From contig NZ_JACJVR010000016.1 of NCBI RefSeq assembly GCF_014212175.1, forward strand, positions 1-46,444: DNA of 46,444 nt, given 5' to 3'. The notes under the pieces were generated by a model that saw only the letters and a list, made by a program, of their open reading frames with translations, did not search any database and was not told the DNA's origin. This DNA is from Cohnella xylanilytica (GTDB taxonomy: Bacteria > Bacillota > Bacilli > Paenibacillales > Paenibacillaceae). The translations under genes were made by a program, and so were the position numbers. Shown piece after piece: positions 1-7,257 of this stretch (position 1 is its first letter; each line of letters starts with the position of its first letter).

Positions 1-174
1 GCAGTACTTTCGAAATTCAGGATCATATAAATCGCGGATATGACTTCTGGTTTCTCGGGAAATGCCCAATGTATAGAACAGTGCCCGGTGGTAGCCATCG
101 CTGCATTTCTCTGCATCCAACATCTGAACGTAAAATCTCTCGTGTTCATCATCTCGAAACCAAATCGGATGCAT
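1..174 (-). pseudogene. DUF6075-family protein, copy 1, truncated at the window edge
   Basis: The reading frame starts at an ATG at 174 behind an AAAGGGG ribosome binding site and stays open to base 1 (58 codons). From about residue 5 to 51 it matches the complete DUF6075-type protein encoded at 16408-16815, sharing FRDDEHERFYVQML and YHRALFYTLGISRE. At about base 22 the similarity stops abruptly and is replaced by a sequence that also occurs, inverted, at the right end of the window. I infer that an insertion sequence interrupts the gene here. DUF6075 proteins are small, of unknown function, and common in Firmicutes conjugative elements. It lies downstream of the sigma-like gene at 293-712, the same order as in copy 2. 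Confidence 0.7.
6..23. repeat. Left member of an 18-bp inverted pair at the window ends
   Basis: Bases 6-23 are the exact reverse complement of 46427-46444, the last 18 bases of the window. At this end the repeat replaces the 3' part of a DUF6075 gene, so it marks the edge of an inserted sequence. The simplest reading is the terminal inverted repeat of an insertion sequence lying outside the window on both sides, where an assembler stopped. The IS family cannot be named from this short stretch. Confidence 0.6.
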
Positions 175-201
175 CGTCACATACCCCTTTCATGGAGAAT
201 T

Positions 202-227
202 CAGCGGCTGGTTGCAACCAGCCGCTG
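202..227. promoter_or_regulatory. Perfect 26-bp palindrome between sigma-like gene and DUF6075 (copy 1)
   Basis: Two 13-base arms (CAGCGGCTGGTTG and its complement) meet with no spacer. The identical palindrome is present at 16843-16868 in the same gene context, although the surrounding bases have diverged. It lies in the short gap after the sigma-like gene and before DUF6075. It has no T-run in the direction of transcription, so it may be an RNA processing or stability element, or a protein binding site, rather than a terminator. Confidence 0.6.
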
Positions 228-292
228 TCTGAACATGGTCCTCTATATAACCGTTCATTTTGGCAGGAAAATCGGACCCTCCGACGAATCGA

Positions 293-712
293 TTACATGT
301 TTTTGAGCAAGTATTCCATTTTTTTCAAGCCTCGTTGGATCGATTTACGAACCGCCCGCTCATCGACATGCTCGGCTCTGGCAATATCGACTTTGCTCAT
401 ACCCAAAAAATAATGGGCATAAATCCGTCTGGCTGATTTCACCGGCAATTGACACATAGCTTCATAGAGTTGCTGCCGTGAAAGCTTGCGCTCGTAAACC
501 TCCTCCGGTGAAATCGAGAGAAATAAAACATGCTGCTCAATCCCGTCGTTGCGATCCAGCGAATAATAGGCCCTATGACGATACGTCCGCAGTCTGTAAG
601 CGCTCTCTTTTAAGTCAAAGCGACGGATTTCATCGGCAACCTCTTCATCTACATCAACCCATACATCCGACCTGAAAAAAGGATACATATCTCGCAAATT
701 CATCTTCTTCAT
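293..712 (-). CDS. Sigma-70 region-4-like regulator, copy 1
   Basis: This 139-residue protein has a C-terminal helix-turn-helix resembling sigma-70 region 4. Helices run over about residues 88-135, with LSRQQLYEAM, ARRIYAHYFLGMSKVDIA and DERAVRKSIQRGL. There is no region-2 core-binding domain, so it is a sigma-like DNA-binding protein of the kind carried by Firmicutes conjugative elements, not a normal sigma factor. The ATG follows GGAGGG at a good distance. It is nearly identical to the protein at 16934-17353, with about a dozen substitutions. Upstream is a structured leader that is also shared with copy 2. The target is unknown; control of the element's own genes is an inference. Confidence 0.8.
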   Translation of the reverse strand: MKKMNLRDMYPFFRSDVWVDVDEEVADEIRRFDLKESAYRLRTYRHRAYYSLDRNDGIEQHVLFLSISPEEVYERKLSRQQLYEAMCQLPVKSARRIYAHYFLGMSKVDIARAEHVDERAVRKSIQRGLKKMEYLLKNM

Positions 713-725
713 TCAAGTCCCTCCA

Positions 726-749
726 TTTTGGTTTAATGGCAAACCAAAA
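726..749. promoter_or_regulatory. Inverted repeat upstream of sigma-like gene (copy 1)
   Basis: A 9-bp inverted repeat (TTTTGGTTT, 6-base loop, AAACCAAAA) lies directly before the GGAGGG ribosome binding site of the sigma-like gene. Copy 2 has it at 17367-17390 with a 10-bp stem. Conservation while the loop differs suggests an operator or a translation-controlling hairpin. A second hairpin (GGGGAGCG arms, 758-781) lies just further upstream in this copy only. Confidence 0.5.
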
Positions 750-800
750 CAGAGGGGGGGGAGCGACAGCCAACGCTCCCCGACAAGCAGGAAGCACAAC

Positions 801-849
801 AAAAAAGACCCACCCGCAGAGAGCGCCAACGCGCGATTGCGACCAGGCC
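801..849 (-). terminator. Terminator-like hairpin in the leader of sigma-like gene copy 1
   Basis: On the minus strand a GC-rich stem of about 11 pairs, including wobbles, encloses the stretch that reads GCGCGTTGGCGCTCTC and is followed by TTTTTTG. It lies about 90 bases upstream of the sigma-like start codon, inside the probable leader transcript. The same arrangement occurs in copy 2 at 17451-17504. A terminator placed between promoter and gene suggests attenuation or antitermination. Confidence 0.5.
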
Positions 850-1040
850 AATTGGATTACATTCTTGCCGATTAATTCGCCGTTTGCAGTTAAGAGCAAT
901 AGGGATACATTACCTTCACCCTCTTTCTCACCTGGCAACACCGAGTGAGAAATTAGGCGGGCTATGATGTATGGTGCTGCCCTAAGCTTGGTTCAGCTCC
1001 TTGGCAACCGGGATTTAGCCGACGACCGCATTGACACAAT

Positions 1041-1093
1041 AAAAAAAGCGCCGTAATCCTTTCCGCTGGGTAGCAGGGAAAGAATCGACGCTT
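1041..1093 (-). terminator. Rho-independent terminator after the frameshifted regulator
   Basis: Reading leftwards, arms starting AAGCGTCG and ending GGCGCTT form a long stem with a small bulge, followed by TTTTTTTATT. It lies 220 bases downstream of the broken sigma-like gene at 1313-1872 and would end its transcript before the next leader. Confidence 0.6.
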
Positions 1094-1170
1094 GATAAAG
1101 AGTGACCACAGAGTTTTCTTGTTGCTACCGCTGCACTGTCTGTCCACGCTATCATCATAACACGAAATCT

Positions 1171-1241
1171 GTGCATATCGTGTGCATACTTCGTGCAAAA
1201 AAAGGCACATCCGGTGCAGCGTTCGGTGCATGTTCGATGCA
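1171..1241. repeat. Helically phased GTGCA repeats (about 11-bp period)
   Basis: The pentamer GTGCA starts at 1171, 1182, 1193, 1214 and 1226, with ATGCA at 1237 and an inverted, imperfect copy near 1204. The spacing is close to 11 bp, one helical turn, over about 70 bp. The period is not a multiple of three and no supported gene covers it, so the signal is at DNA level. It resembles a row of binding sites on one face of the helix. It lies upstream of the leader of the sigma-like gene (minus direction). Confidence 0.45.
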
Positions 1242-1312
1242 ATTCCGGCACTCCAATCCTCAAAATTGAATTACTGGGACAGATCTATGCGCAACGAATC
1301 TTCTGAATTCAT

Positions 1313-1872
1313 TCAATCTGCTTGAGAAGACTCCAAATCCAGCAAAACCGTCCGATCTTTGATTTTCATGTAGATTTTGCGTAAAATTCGCTTCCGATGA
1401 TAGAAGTATGCGCGGCGGGAAAGTGCCAGGCGGCTCATGGCTTCTGAGGACCCAGATTATCAAAATATCTCAACCGAACAAATAAGCCCTCTTCCGAGGT
1501 GAGCGCCGTGAGAGCGTAGTCGATCAGACCGATTCTGGATAGCAACAATGGGATTTCATGTTCAGTGATCTGTATGCGTCGAATGACCGTTCGCAATACC
1601 GTTTCCTGTTTTCTGCTGCTATGAGCCGCAACCATATCCAGGGTGCGCGTCAATTCTGGGATGTAAGTGAGTTCGGATTGAACATACTTCAATCTCGCTT
1701 TCCAGTCCTTATAGGACTTTAGCCATGATTCAACTTTCTCGTAGGGAATGGAGACCGGGTCCGCGACATCACAAATCCCTCCTTGCTGTGCATGCTTTCC
1801 TAACGTTTTCCGCCAGTTTCGGCAGTCAATCGACTTCGTTGTACTTTGTTCACTCTCCATTTCTATCGTCAT
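1313..1872 (-). pseudogene. Sigma-70-like / phage-type helix-turn-helix regulator, frameshifted
   Basis: The frame starting at 1872 encodes a helical protein with VQSELTYIPELTRTLDM and ALTSEEGLFVRLRYFDN, then stops at 1435. The missing end is found in another frame directly after it: ALSRRAYFYHRKRILRKIY and DRTVLLDLESS, ending at 1313. Joined, the product has about 185 residues with a C-terminal sigma-70 region-4-like helix-turn-helix, as in many small Firmicutes phage or element regulators. A one-base indel near 1436-1442 (or a sequencing error there) explains the break, which falls inside the DNA-binding motif, so the product as written should be inactive. A terminator follows at 1041-1093. 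Confidence 0.65.
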
Positions 1873-2097
1873 CTTCCCTTCTTTTCTAGTTTGGCATAAG
1901 TTGACAAGGTACTATTTTCACAACCTTCGTTCCGCTTTTTACGACTCTCACCTCCGGTAAATTCCTCCTAATAATATCCATCTGCACCTACCATTTTACC
2001 TATAAAGCGCTTAAATATGGAGGGTGATTTTTTCATCACGCTATCAATTCATAAAGTGTCGAATGAACGCAAAATGACTCGAATCGAGTACGAATCG

Positions 2098-2811
2098 CTA
2101 ACACATGATTCGATCATGCCGATCGTACAAGCCTCTTCGTTTTGCTTTTTCCGCCGCTTCATGAATGGAGCAAGCGTTGAATTTTCGAATGATGTTACGA
2201 ACGTGCGATTTCATGGTGTTCGCTGTGACGCCTAATAACTCTCTGATCACCGGCTGTCTATAGCCCCAACCGATCAACTGCAAGATCTCTTTTTCAGTGG
2301 GCGTCAGCATTCGATGTAATTCTTTTCGCTTATCCAGCCCAATTTCATTACGGATAATGGATGCAACATCGGCATGAAGAGAAGGTTGCCCCCGATACGC
2401 TTCCCTTACGGCATTTACGACATCAGCATAGTTTATCTTGGTAATATAATTGATCGCCCCGGCTAGCACAGCTTCCACAATGATTTCAGGCTCGTAGAGG
2501 GAGGTCAAGATAATGATTGGCATTGATTTCATTTTCAGAACTTCGGAAATTGTATGGAGTCCATCCTGTTGCGATGAATGAAGTATCAGATCAAGAATCA
2601 TCACGTCTAAATCCAATTGCGCGCTGGCTCGAATGGCTGATTCCTTATCTGTTGCAATATGAAATATATTCATATCCGGCTCTGTATTGATCAGCCCCGC
2701 CGTCCGTTGTTGCCAAATGGGGTCGCTGTCCACCAGCAATACTTGTATCCTGCCTTCTTTCCAACGAACGACTTCATCAACTTCTACGGCATAACTTGCA
2801 CGCTCCTCCAT
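2098..2811 (-). CDS. LuxR/NarL-family response regulator
   Basis: This 237-residue protein has an N-terminal receiver domain (about residues 20-140): acidic pocket VDSD, phosphoacceptor aspartate in VMILDLIL, conserved threonine in IIILTSL and lysine in INYITKI. A C-terminal LuxR helix-turn-helix (about 168-230) begins LTPTEKEILQLIGWGYRQ. All key receiver residues are present, so it should be phosphorylated by a partner kinase; none lies next to it apart from the decayed kinase at 3.5-5.4 kb. The ATG at 2811 follows GAGGTG with 8-base spacing. A GEMM-I riboswitch and an intrinsic terminator lie between the likely promoter and this start, so expression is probably set by a cyclic dinucleotide. 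The regulon cannot be read from the sequence. Confidence 0.85.
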   Translation of the reverse strand: MEERASYAVEVDEVVRWKEGRIQVLLVDSDPIWQQRTAGLINTEPDMNIFHIATDKESAIRASAQLDLDVMILDLILHSSQQDGLHTISEVLKMKSMPIIILTSLYEPEIIVEAVLAGAINYITKINYADVVNAVREAYRGQPSLHADVASIIRNEIGLDKRKELHRMLTPTEKEILQLIGWGYRQPVIRELLGVTANTMKSHVRNIIRKFNACSIHEAAEKAKRRGLYDRHDRIMC

Positions 2812-2839
2812 CTTTTCATCACCTCGTTGATTGTTCTGG

Positions 2840-2880
2840 AAAAACGAAAAGACACGTACCCTCGAAAGGCCGTGCCTTTT
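2840..2880 (-). terminator. Intrinsic terminator, expression platform of the riboswitch
   Basis: On the minus strand AAAAGGCACG pairs with CGTGTCTTTT (10 pairs, one G-U) and is followed by CGTTTTT. It lies between the aptamer (2894-2980) and the response regulator start (2811), the expected position for a riboswitch-controlled transcription terminator. Confidence 0.75.
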
Positions 2881-2893
2881 CCTGACAGCATTA

Positions 2894-2980
2894 GAGAGGG
2901 TAACCCGGCGATCATTGCAAGCATGCGGAAGACCCGTGGCTTTGCGTCACAGTCTTTCGCACTGGTTTGCCTTTTTCCTG
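2894..2980 (-). ncRNA. GEMM-I (cyclic-di-GMP-I) riboswitch aptamer
   Basis: Reading leftwards, the sequence carries the class hallmarks in order: GGCAAACC (2964-2971), a short stem closed by a GAAA tetraloop (GCGAAAGA), TGACGCAAAGCCACGGGTCT with the tetraloop receptor, a second variable stem, and CCGGGTTACC (2899-2908) closing the first helix. This matches the Vibrio cholerae Vc2 type very closely. The class binds cyclic di-GMP, and some variants bind cGAMP; the ligand here is inferred. The downstream terminator and the response regulator gene indicate transcriptional control. Confidence 0.9.
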
Positions 2981-3129
2981 TTGGAACTTGTCGTCATTCG
3001 TTATACTGCCCCATGTCCGTTGTTGTCTTTTTCATCACCACTAAGCATAATCCGGAAGCTCGCAGGGCTACGAAAGAAGATGCCTCGGGGCATCTCCTTT
3101 ACATCTCGGTCGTCTTTGAAACACCCGTA

Positions 3130-3486
3130 ACCGCTTCGTTCCTGTAACCTTAGCAGCATGGCTACCGCTTCCGCCCGAGTGGCCGTAATGTCCGGAACGA
3201 ATTTGCTGCCGTTCGGCCGTCAATAATACCTAGTTTGCGGATCGTTTCCACCGAGCCTTTTGCCCACCTCGGAATGTTTTCGTCATCAGCAAAGCCCGTT
3301 GTTGTATGCGAATTAAGTGAGACTTTCAGCGGTTTTGCGATCATCGATATCATCTCCGCTCGGATGATCTGAGCATCCGGTCGGAAGCTGCCGTCCTCGT
3401 ACCCGCTGACGATTCCCGCTTTTACAGCGAGAGCAACCGCCTGGTTGGCCAGTCACCGATCTTCGTCTGATCCGTGAAGGTAAGGG
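3130..3486 (-). pseudogene. SLH-domain protein remnant
   Basis: Reading leftwards, three frames together spell parts of S-layer homology repeats: FTDQTKIGDW, then NQAVALAVKAGIVSGYEDGS and RPDAQIIRAEMISMI, then FADDENIPRWAKGSVETI and GIIDGR, then KFVPDITATRAEAVAMLLR. At least two frameshifts separate them. SLH repeats anchor surface proteins to cell-wall polysaccharide. Only about two repeats from a C terminus remain, and the rest of the protein is gone. The fragment follows the histidine kinase remnant, so the region between 3.1 and 5.9 kb looks like accumulated debris. Confidence 0.7.
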
Positions 3487-3491
3487 TTGCA

Positions 3492-5425
3492 TCAGTTCCC
3501 TCCAATCTCAGTGCGTCTGCTAGCATAACCGTACATCCGCAGATCCATGCCGTATTCGTGTCTCAAACGCTTGTTGATGTTCAGCAGCCCGACGCCCTGA
3601 CGCCTGTCCGATCCGGAAGCCGGCAGTCGACTTAGCTGTTCGCTCTCGATGCCGACACCGCTATCTTCAATCACAAACCAATATTCGCCCTCCGTTTCAA
3701 AAGTCGTCAATTTGACCGTTCCGCCTTCTATCCGATTGCCGATCCCGTGCCGAATCGCGTTTTCGACGAGCGGCTGCAGCAGCAGGGGAGGGATGCTCAC
3801 CCGGTACATCCTCGAATTGTAAGCGATCCTTGAAGCGCGCTTTTTCAATATCGACGTATGTCCGGATCAGGTTGAACTCTTCACGAAAGCGATCCGCTTC
3901 TCCATATGGCTTAACCGGAAGCTGCCTCGCAAATAATCGACCAGATCCGCGGTCAATTTTCGCGAACGTTCCGCATCCGTATAACTTGATGCAACGACGT
4001 TGTACAAAAAATGCGGCTTGATCTGCGAATGCAGAAACGCCACTTCCAGATCGACCGCTGGTATGCTTCCCTTTTTAATTCAGATAATGAGGCGTCACGA
4101 AAGCGTACTCCGGTGCTTTGACCGGACGTTCGCTTAACAGGGAAGCCGCTATCGGTTTCCCGCGTTGCCTGCGATCGGCAGGGTGAATGTGAACGTCGTG
4201 CCGACGCCTTTCGTCGAAGATACCGTTACGGTTCCCTTTAGCAACTCGACCAGTTGTTTGACGATGGACAGCCCGAGCCCGAAGCCCCGGCGTTCCGCTC
4301 GCTCATCAAACAATTGGAACGCTTCGAACAGGTGCGGGATGTGCTGCGCTTCGATTCCTTCCCCCGTATCTTTGACCGAAACTTCAATCATGCTGCGATT
4401 CTCCGCCGCTGTGACGACAATGCTCCCGTTCACCGTATGCTTGACCGCGTTGTCCGAGCAGGTTGCCGACGATCTGGCCGAACCGGCTTTCATCGGCAAT
4501 CGCATAGGGCAAATGTTCGGGGACACGGTTTTCGAGCCGGATGTTGCGGTCCGCGCACAGAAACGAATAGATGCGCACCTGCATCTCGACAGCCGGGCGG
4601 ACATCGACCGGCATCGAATCGACGGCCAATTCACCTTGCTTCAGCCTGGAAAAATCCAGAATATCGTAAACCAGCTGCGAAAGCCTGCCGGTGATGCTCG
4701 TGATTAATTCAAGCTTCTCGCGCTGCTCCGCCGTCGGCGGATGATTGGCGTTGTCAAGCATCGACCTTGCGATATGCATGACGCCGTGCAACGGCGACTT
4801 GAACTCATCCGACGTTCTGGCCAGGAACTCGTCTTTCAGCTTGTCCGCTTTCAGCAATTGAACGGAGAGCTCTTCGATTTTCCGGAATGCGTTGGAGAAG
4901 CGAAGCGACATGAGCAATGCCAGCATCAGCAGGTACACGAGCGGTTCGAACGGAGGCACCGAATCAACCGGTACGGCGAAATAGACGTTCAGATTTTGCA
5001 CCAGCGCAAAGACGTTCAGGGCGATCACGGCGAAGGCCAGATACAGGCTCCCCTCCACTTTGCGGGAAGGTGGCGTAGATCGTGACCAGTTGCCTAAACA
5101 GATCCGTCGCGAACGGGGGATGAAGCCGATTGCCCAGACCGCCAGAACCGTCCCAAATATCAACCCGATCCGGATCAACCATCAGGAGTAAACCGGACGG
5201 AACGCCGTATACACGTACAGGAGAAATCCCATGCCGCGCCAATCGCCGAAACCATCTGAATGCGAAGATACAGCCAGAACGGAACGGAGCCGAACAGGCT
5301 GAACAACACTCTTTCGCCGCGCGTGCTGGTGAACAGGGCGAAAAACATGCACACCAGCCCGAATACGATCAGGGAATAATCGTTTTTCCGTTGGGAGTAC
5401 TAGCCGACAAAATACAATCACATCA
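3492..5425 (-). pseudogene. 7TMR-DISM hybrid histidine kinase, degenerate
   Basis: Fragments in several frames reconstruct a large sensor kinase. From the N-terminal side they are: membrane helices of a 7TMR-DISM type (FALFTSTRGERVLFSLFGSV, 5.2-5.4 kb); more helices and a HisKA segment with DEFLARTSDEFKSPLHGVMH (4.7-5.1 kb, where the usual H-E at the phosphorylation site is less clear); a HATPase domain (DNAVKHT, DTGEGI, GFGLGLSIVKQL, 4.15-4.5 kb); then a LytS-like module (SQIKPHFLYNVV near 4.0 kb) and a second HATPase (PLVENAIRHGIGN, DSGVGI, GVGLLNINKRL, 3.49-3.85 kb). A receiver domain expected between the two kinase modules is missing. Frameshifts near 5.18, 4.47 and 3.85 kb make it non-functional. 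Confidence 0.75.
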
Positions 5426-5884
5426 TCAGAAAGGCTGTAACGTAATCAAGTCGTGCGTGAGCGCCTTGTCGCGCAGCCCGGAAACTTGCGCGACATACCC
5501 CAAATAGATCGATTCGTTGATGCCGCTGCTGGCGGGAAATTCGGACAACATGTCGTCCAGCATCCCCTCGAATGTCGTCACATCGGCAGCCGCCCCGTCC
5601 AGCCGGATCGTGAACCCGTTTCCGGCTTTGTCTACGCTTATGGGGACGTCATGCTCCTGCAAGCTTCTCCGCAAGTAGGACAGACAAGTATACAAGTAGC
5701 TTTTCGCCTTTTTCACATCGTACCCCGGCCAAATCGACTCAATGATGAGCGCGGTATCCGCGGGCGTCTCTTCGTGATGGATCAAAAAAGCGCAGACTTC
5801 TTTTTCTTTGTTCGTTTTCCAGGAAAGCAGCTTGTTTTCGGCATGAGGAAGCCCAATGGAAAAGCCCCCCATACATCGGATCAA
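5426..5884 (-). pseudogene. SARP/BTAD-type response regulator fragment
   Basis: This 152-residue open frame contains a winged-helix DNA-binding domain of the SARP/OmpR type: LLSWKTNKEKEVCAFLIHH, ADTALIIESIWPGYD, KAKSYLYTCLSYLRRSL. The start of a BTAD helical domain follows (ADVTTFEGMLDDML). The expected N-terminal receiver domain and most of the BTAD domain are missing, and the frame runs straight into the histidine kinase remnant. Such regulators are normally paired with a 7TMR-DISM kinase in paenibacilli, so the two fragments probably come from one lost two-component system joined by a deletion. Confidence 0.6.
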
Positions 5885-6162
5885 AGGACGGACGTTGGCG
5901 TCCGGGCGAGCTCGAACCGCGGATAAGGTTGCTAGATGCGCGATACCGATTGTTGCACATTCAATGCAATTTCATGACCACATTACGGACATATTCGACA
6001 ACAACGGTCCAACTCCTTGCCTTTCGTCGGATTCGCATACTACGAACGTAGTCGTCAGCCTTCGTTGCCGTTCATCTGAATTAAAATGCTATTGGTCCAT
6101 CCATGCACGTTGTTTTAGAAAGGGGGGGGATTTGGAAAGCATAAGAAGAGGTTCATCTGAAA

Positions 6163-7251
6163 GTGGTGACAAGTATCGCATCGGTCAATCAAAAAATTTC
6201 GTTGCTGCAAGGATACATGGTGATCCTGATGGCGATAGGCATTCTGAATCACGTGATTATTATCCCGCTTCTGCTGACTGCTTCCAAAAGGGATGCCTGG
6301 GTATCCGTTTTAGCCGTATTGGCAGCATCGCCAGTCTGGATCGCCTGTTTATCTTATATTCTCAAAAACATGAACGGGACGCCGGTCAAAACCTGGTTGT
6401 ATCGTCATTTCGGCAAACTGCCTGCAACCGGTATGCTCGTTTTTTTCACGATATATATGTTCGTAATGGGCGCCATTTCGCTAAAAGACACCATCACATG
6501 GACGATTGCCTCCTATTTGCCGCAGACGCCTGCTTTGGCGTTAGTACTTGCGGGAGTCGGATGCAATCTATTGGCGGCATATGCCGGGTTGCGCGTGATT
6601 GCAATCGTCACCGGCATTTTGCTCCCGGTTGTGATCGTGCTCGGCGATTTTGTGATGACAGCCAACTACAAGTATAAGGATTACAGCCTGCTGTTTCCGG
6701 TCTTCGAGTTCGGGTGGGAGCCTGTATGGAAAGGCGCATTATATGCGGCTGGGGGGCTTTTGGAGATCATCTGCATCCTTTTTTATCAGGAGCATTTATC
6801 CAAACGTCCTCGCTTCGGCACTCTCATGCTGGTGAATGTGCTGCTTGCCGGATTGATTCTGGGACCGCTGATGGGTGCCATCGCCGTGTTTGGACCTGCT
6901 GAGGCGGCAAATCAACGCTACCCTGCATACGAGCAATGGCGTTTGGTTCAACTCGGGCAATATATTTCGCACCTTGATTTCTTCTCCATCTACCAGTGGC
7001 TTTCCGGCACGTTTGTTCGCGTCTCGCTGGCCCTGTTTCTTATGGTTGACATTTGGAAACCGGGCAAGCGATTGCCGTGGCTCATCCTATACGGCGCGCT
7101 GATGATCGTTGTCGTTGTGCTGCCCGTGAGTGATGCACTGTTCCTCGATTTTCTTGGGAGCGTGTTTTTCCCGGCGTCTGTTTACTCTGCTTTGGGCTTG
7201 ACGGCATTGTTTGTCGCGAAAATCTGGATTTCCAACAGAATGAGGAGGTGA
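6163..7251 (+). CDS. Spore germination protein GerAB-like, germinant receptor B subunit
   Basis: This 362-residue integral membrane protein has about ten hydrophobic segments of the APC/GerAB-ArcD-ProY family (for example YMVILMAIGILNHVIIIPLL near the N terminus, GMLVFFTIYMFVMGAISL, LGLTALFVAKIWI at the end). B subunits form the germinant-binding channel part of Ger receptors in the spore inner membrane. I chose GTG at 6163, 10-11 bases after AAGAGG; a second GTG follows at once. The gene is the first of a B-A-C operon and its last codons form the GAGGAGGTG ribosome binding site of the next gene. Operons of this kind are usually switched on in the forespore by sigma G, but no clear sigma-G promoter was seen. 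The germinant cannot be predicted. Confidence 0.9.
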   Translation: MVTSIASVNQKISLLQGYMVILMAIGILNHVIIIPLLLTASKRDAWVSVLAVLAASPVWIACLSYILKNMNGTPVKTWLYRHFGKLPATGMLVFFTIYMFVMGAISLKDTITWTIASYLPQTPALALVLAGVGCNLLAAYAGLRVIAIVTGILLPVVIVLGDFVMTANYKYKDYSLLFPVFEFGWEPVWKGALYAAGGLLEIICILFYQEHLSKRPRFGTLMLVNVLLAGLILGPLMGAIAVFGPAEAANQRYPAYEQWRLVQLGQYISHLDFFSIYQWLSGTFVRVSLALFLMVDIWKPGKRLPWLILYGALMIVVVVLPVSDALFLDFLGSVFFPASVYSALGLTALFVAKIWISNRMRR

Positions 7252-7257
7252 ATTCCC

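Noticed and set aside
654..941. Minus-strand frame across the leader of sigma-like gene copy 1 (and 17354-17731 in copy 2)
   Set aside because: The frames run through terminator and inverted-repeat structures, the two copies do not agree as proteins over most of their length, and neither shows a recognisable family.
962..1263. Minus-strand frames with Cys/His/Arg-rich products
   Set aside because: The composition comes from the 11-bp GTGCA repeats; no ribosome binding site and no family.
6036..6042. CATACTA as a sigma-G -10 box for the ger operon
   Set aside because: No TGAATA-like -35 element at 17-18 bases upstream, so it is not supported.
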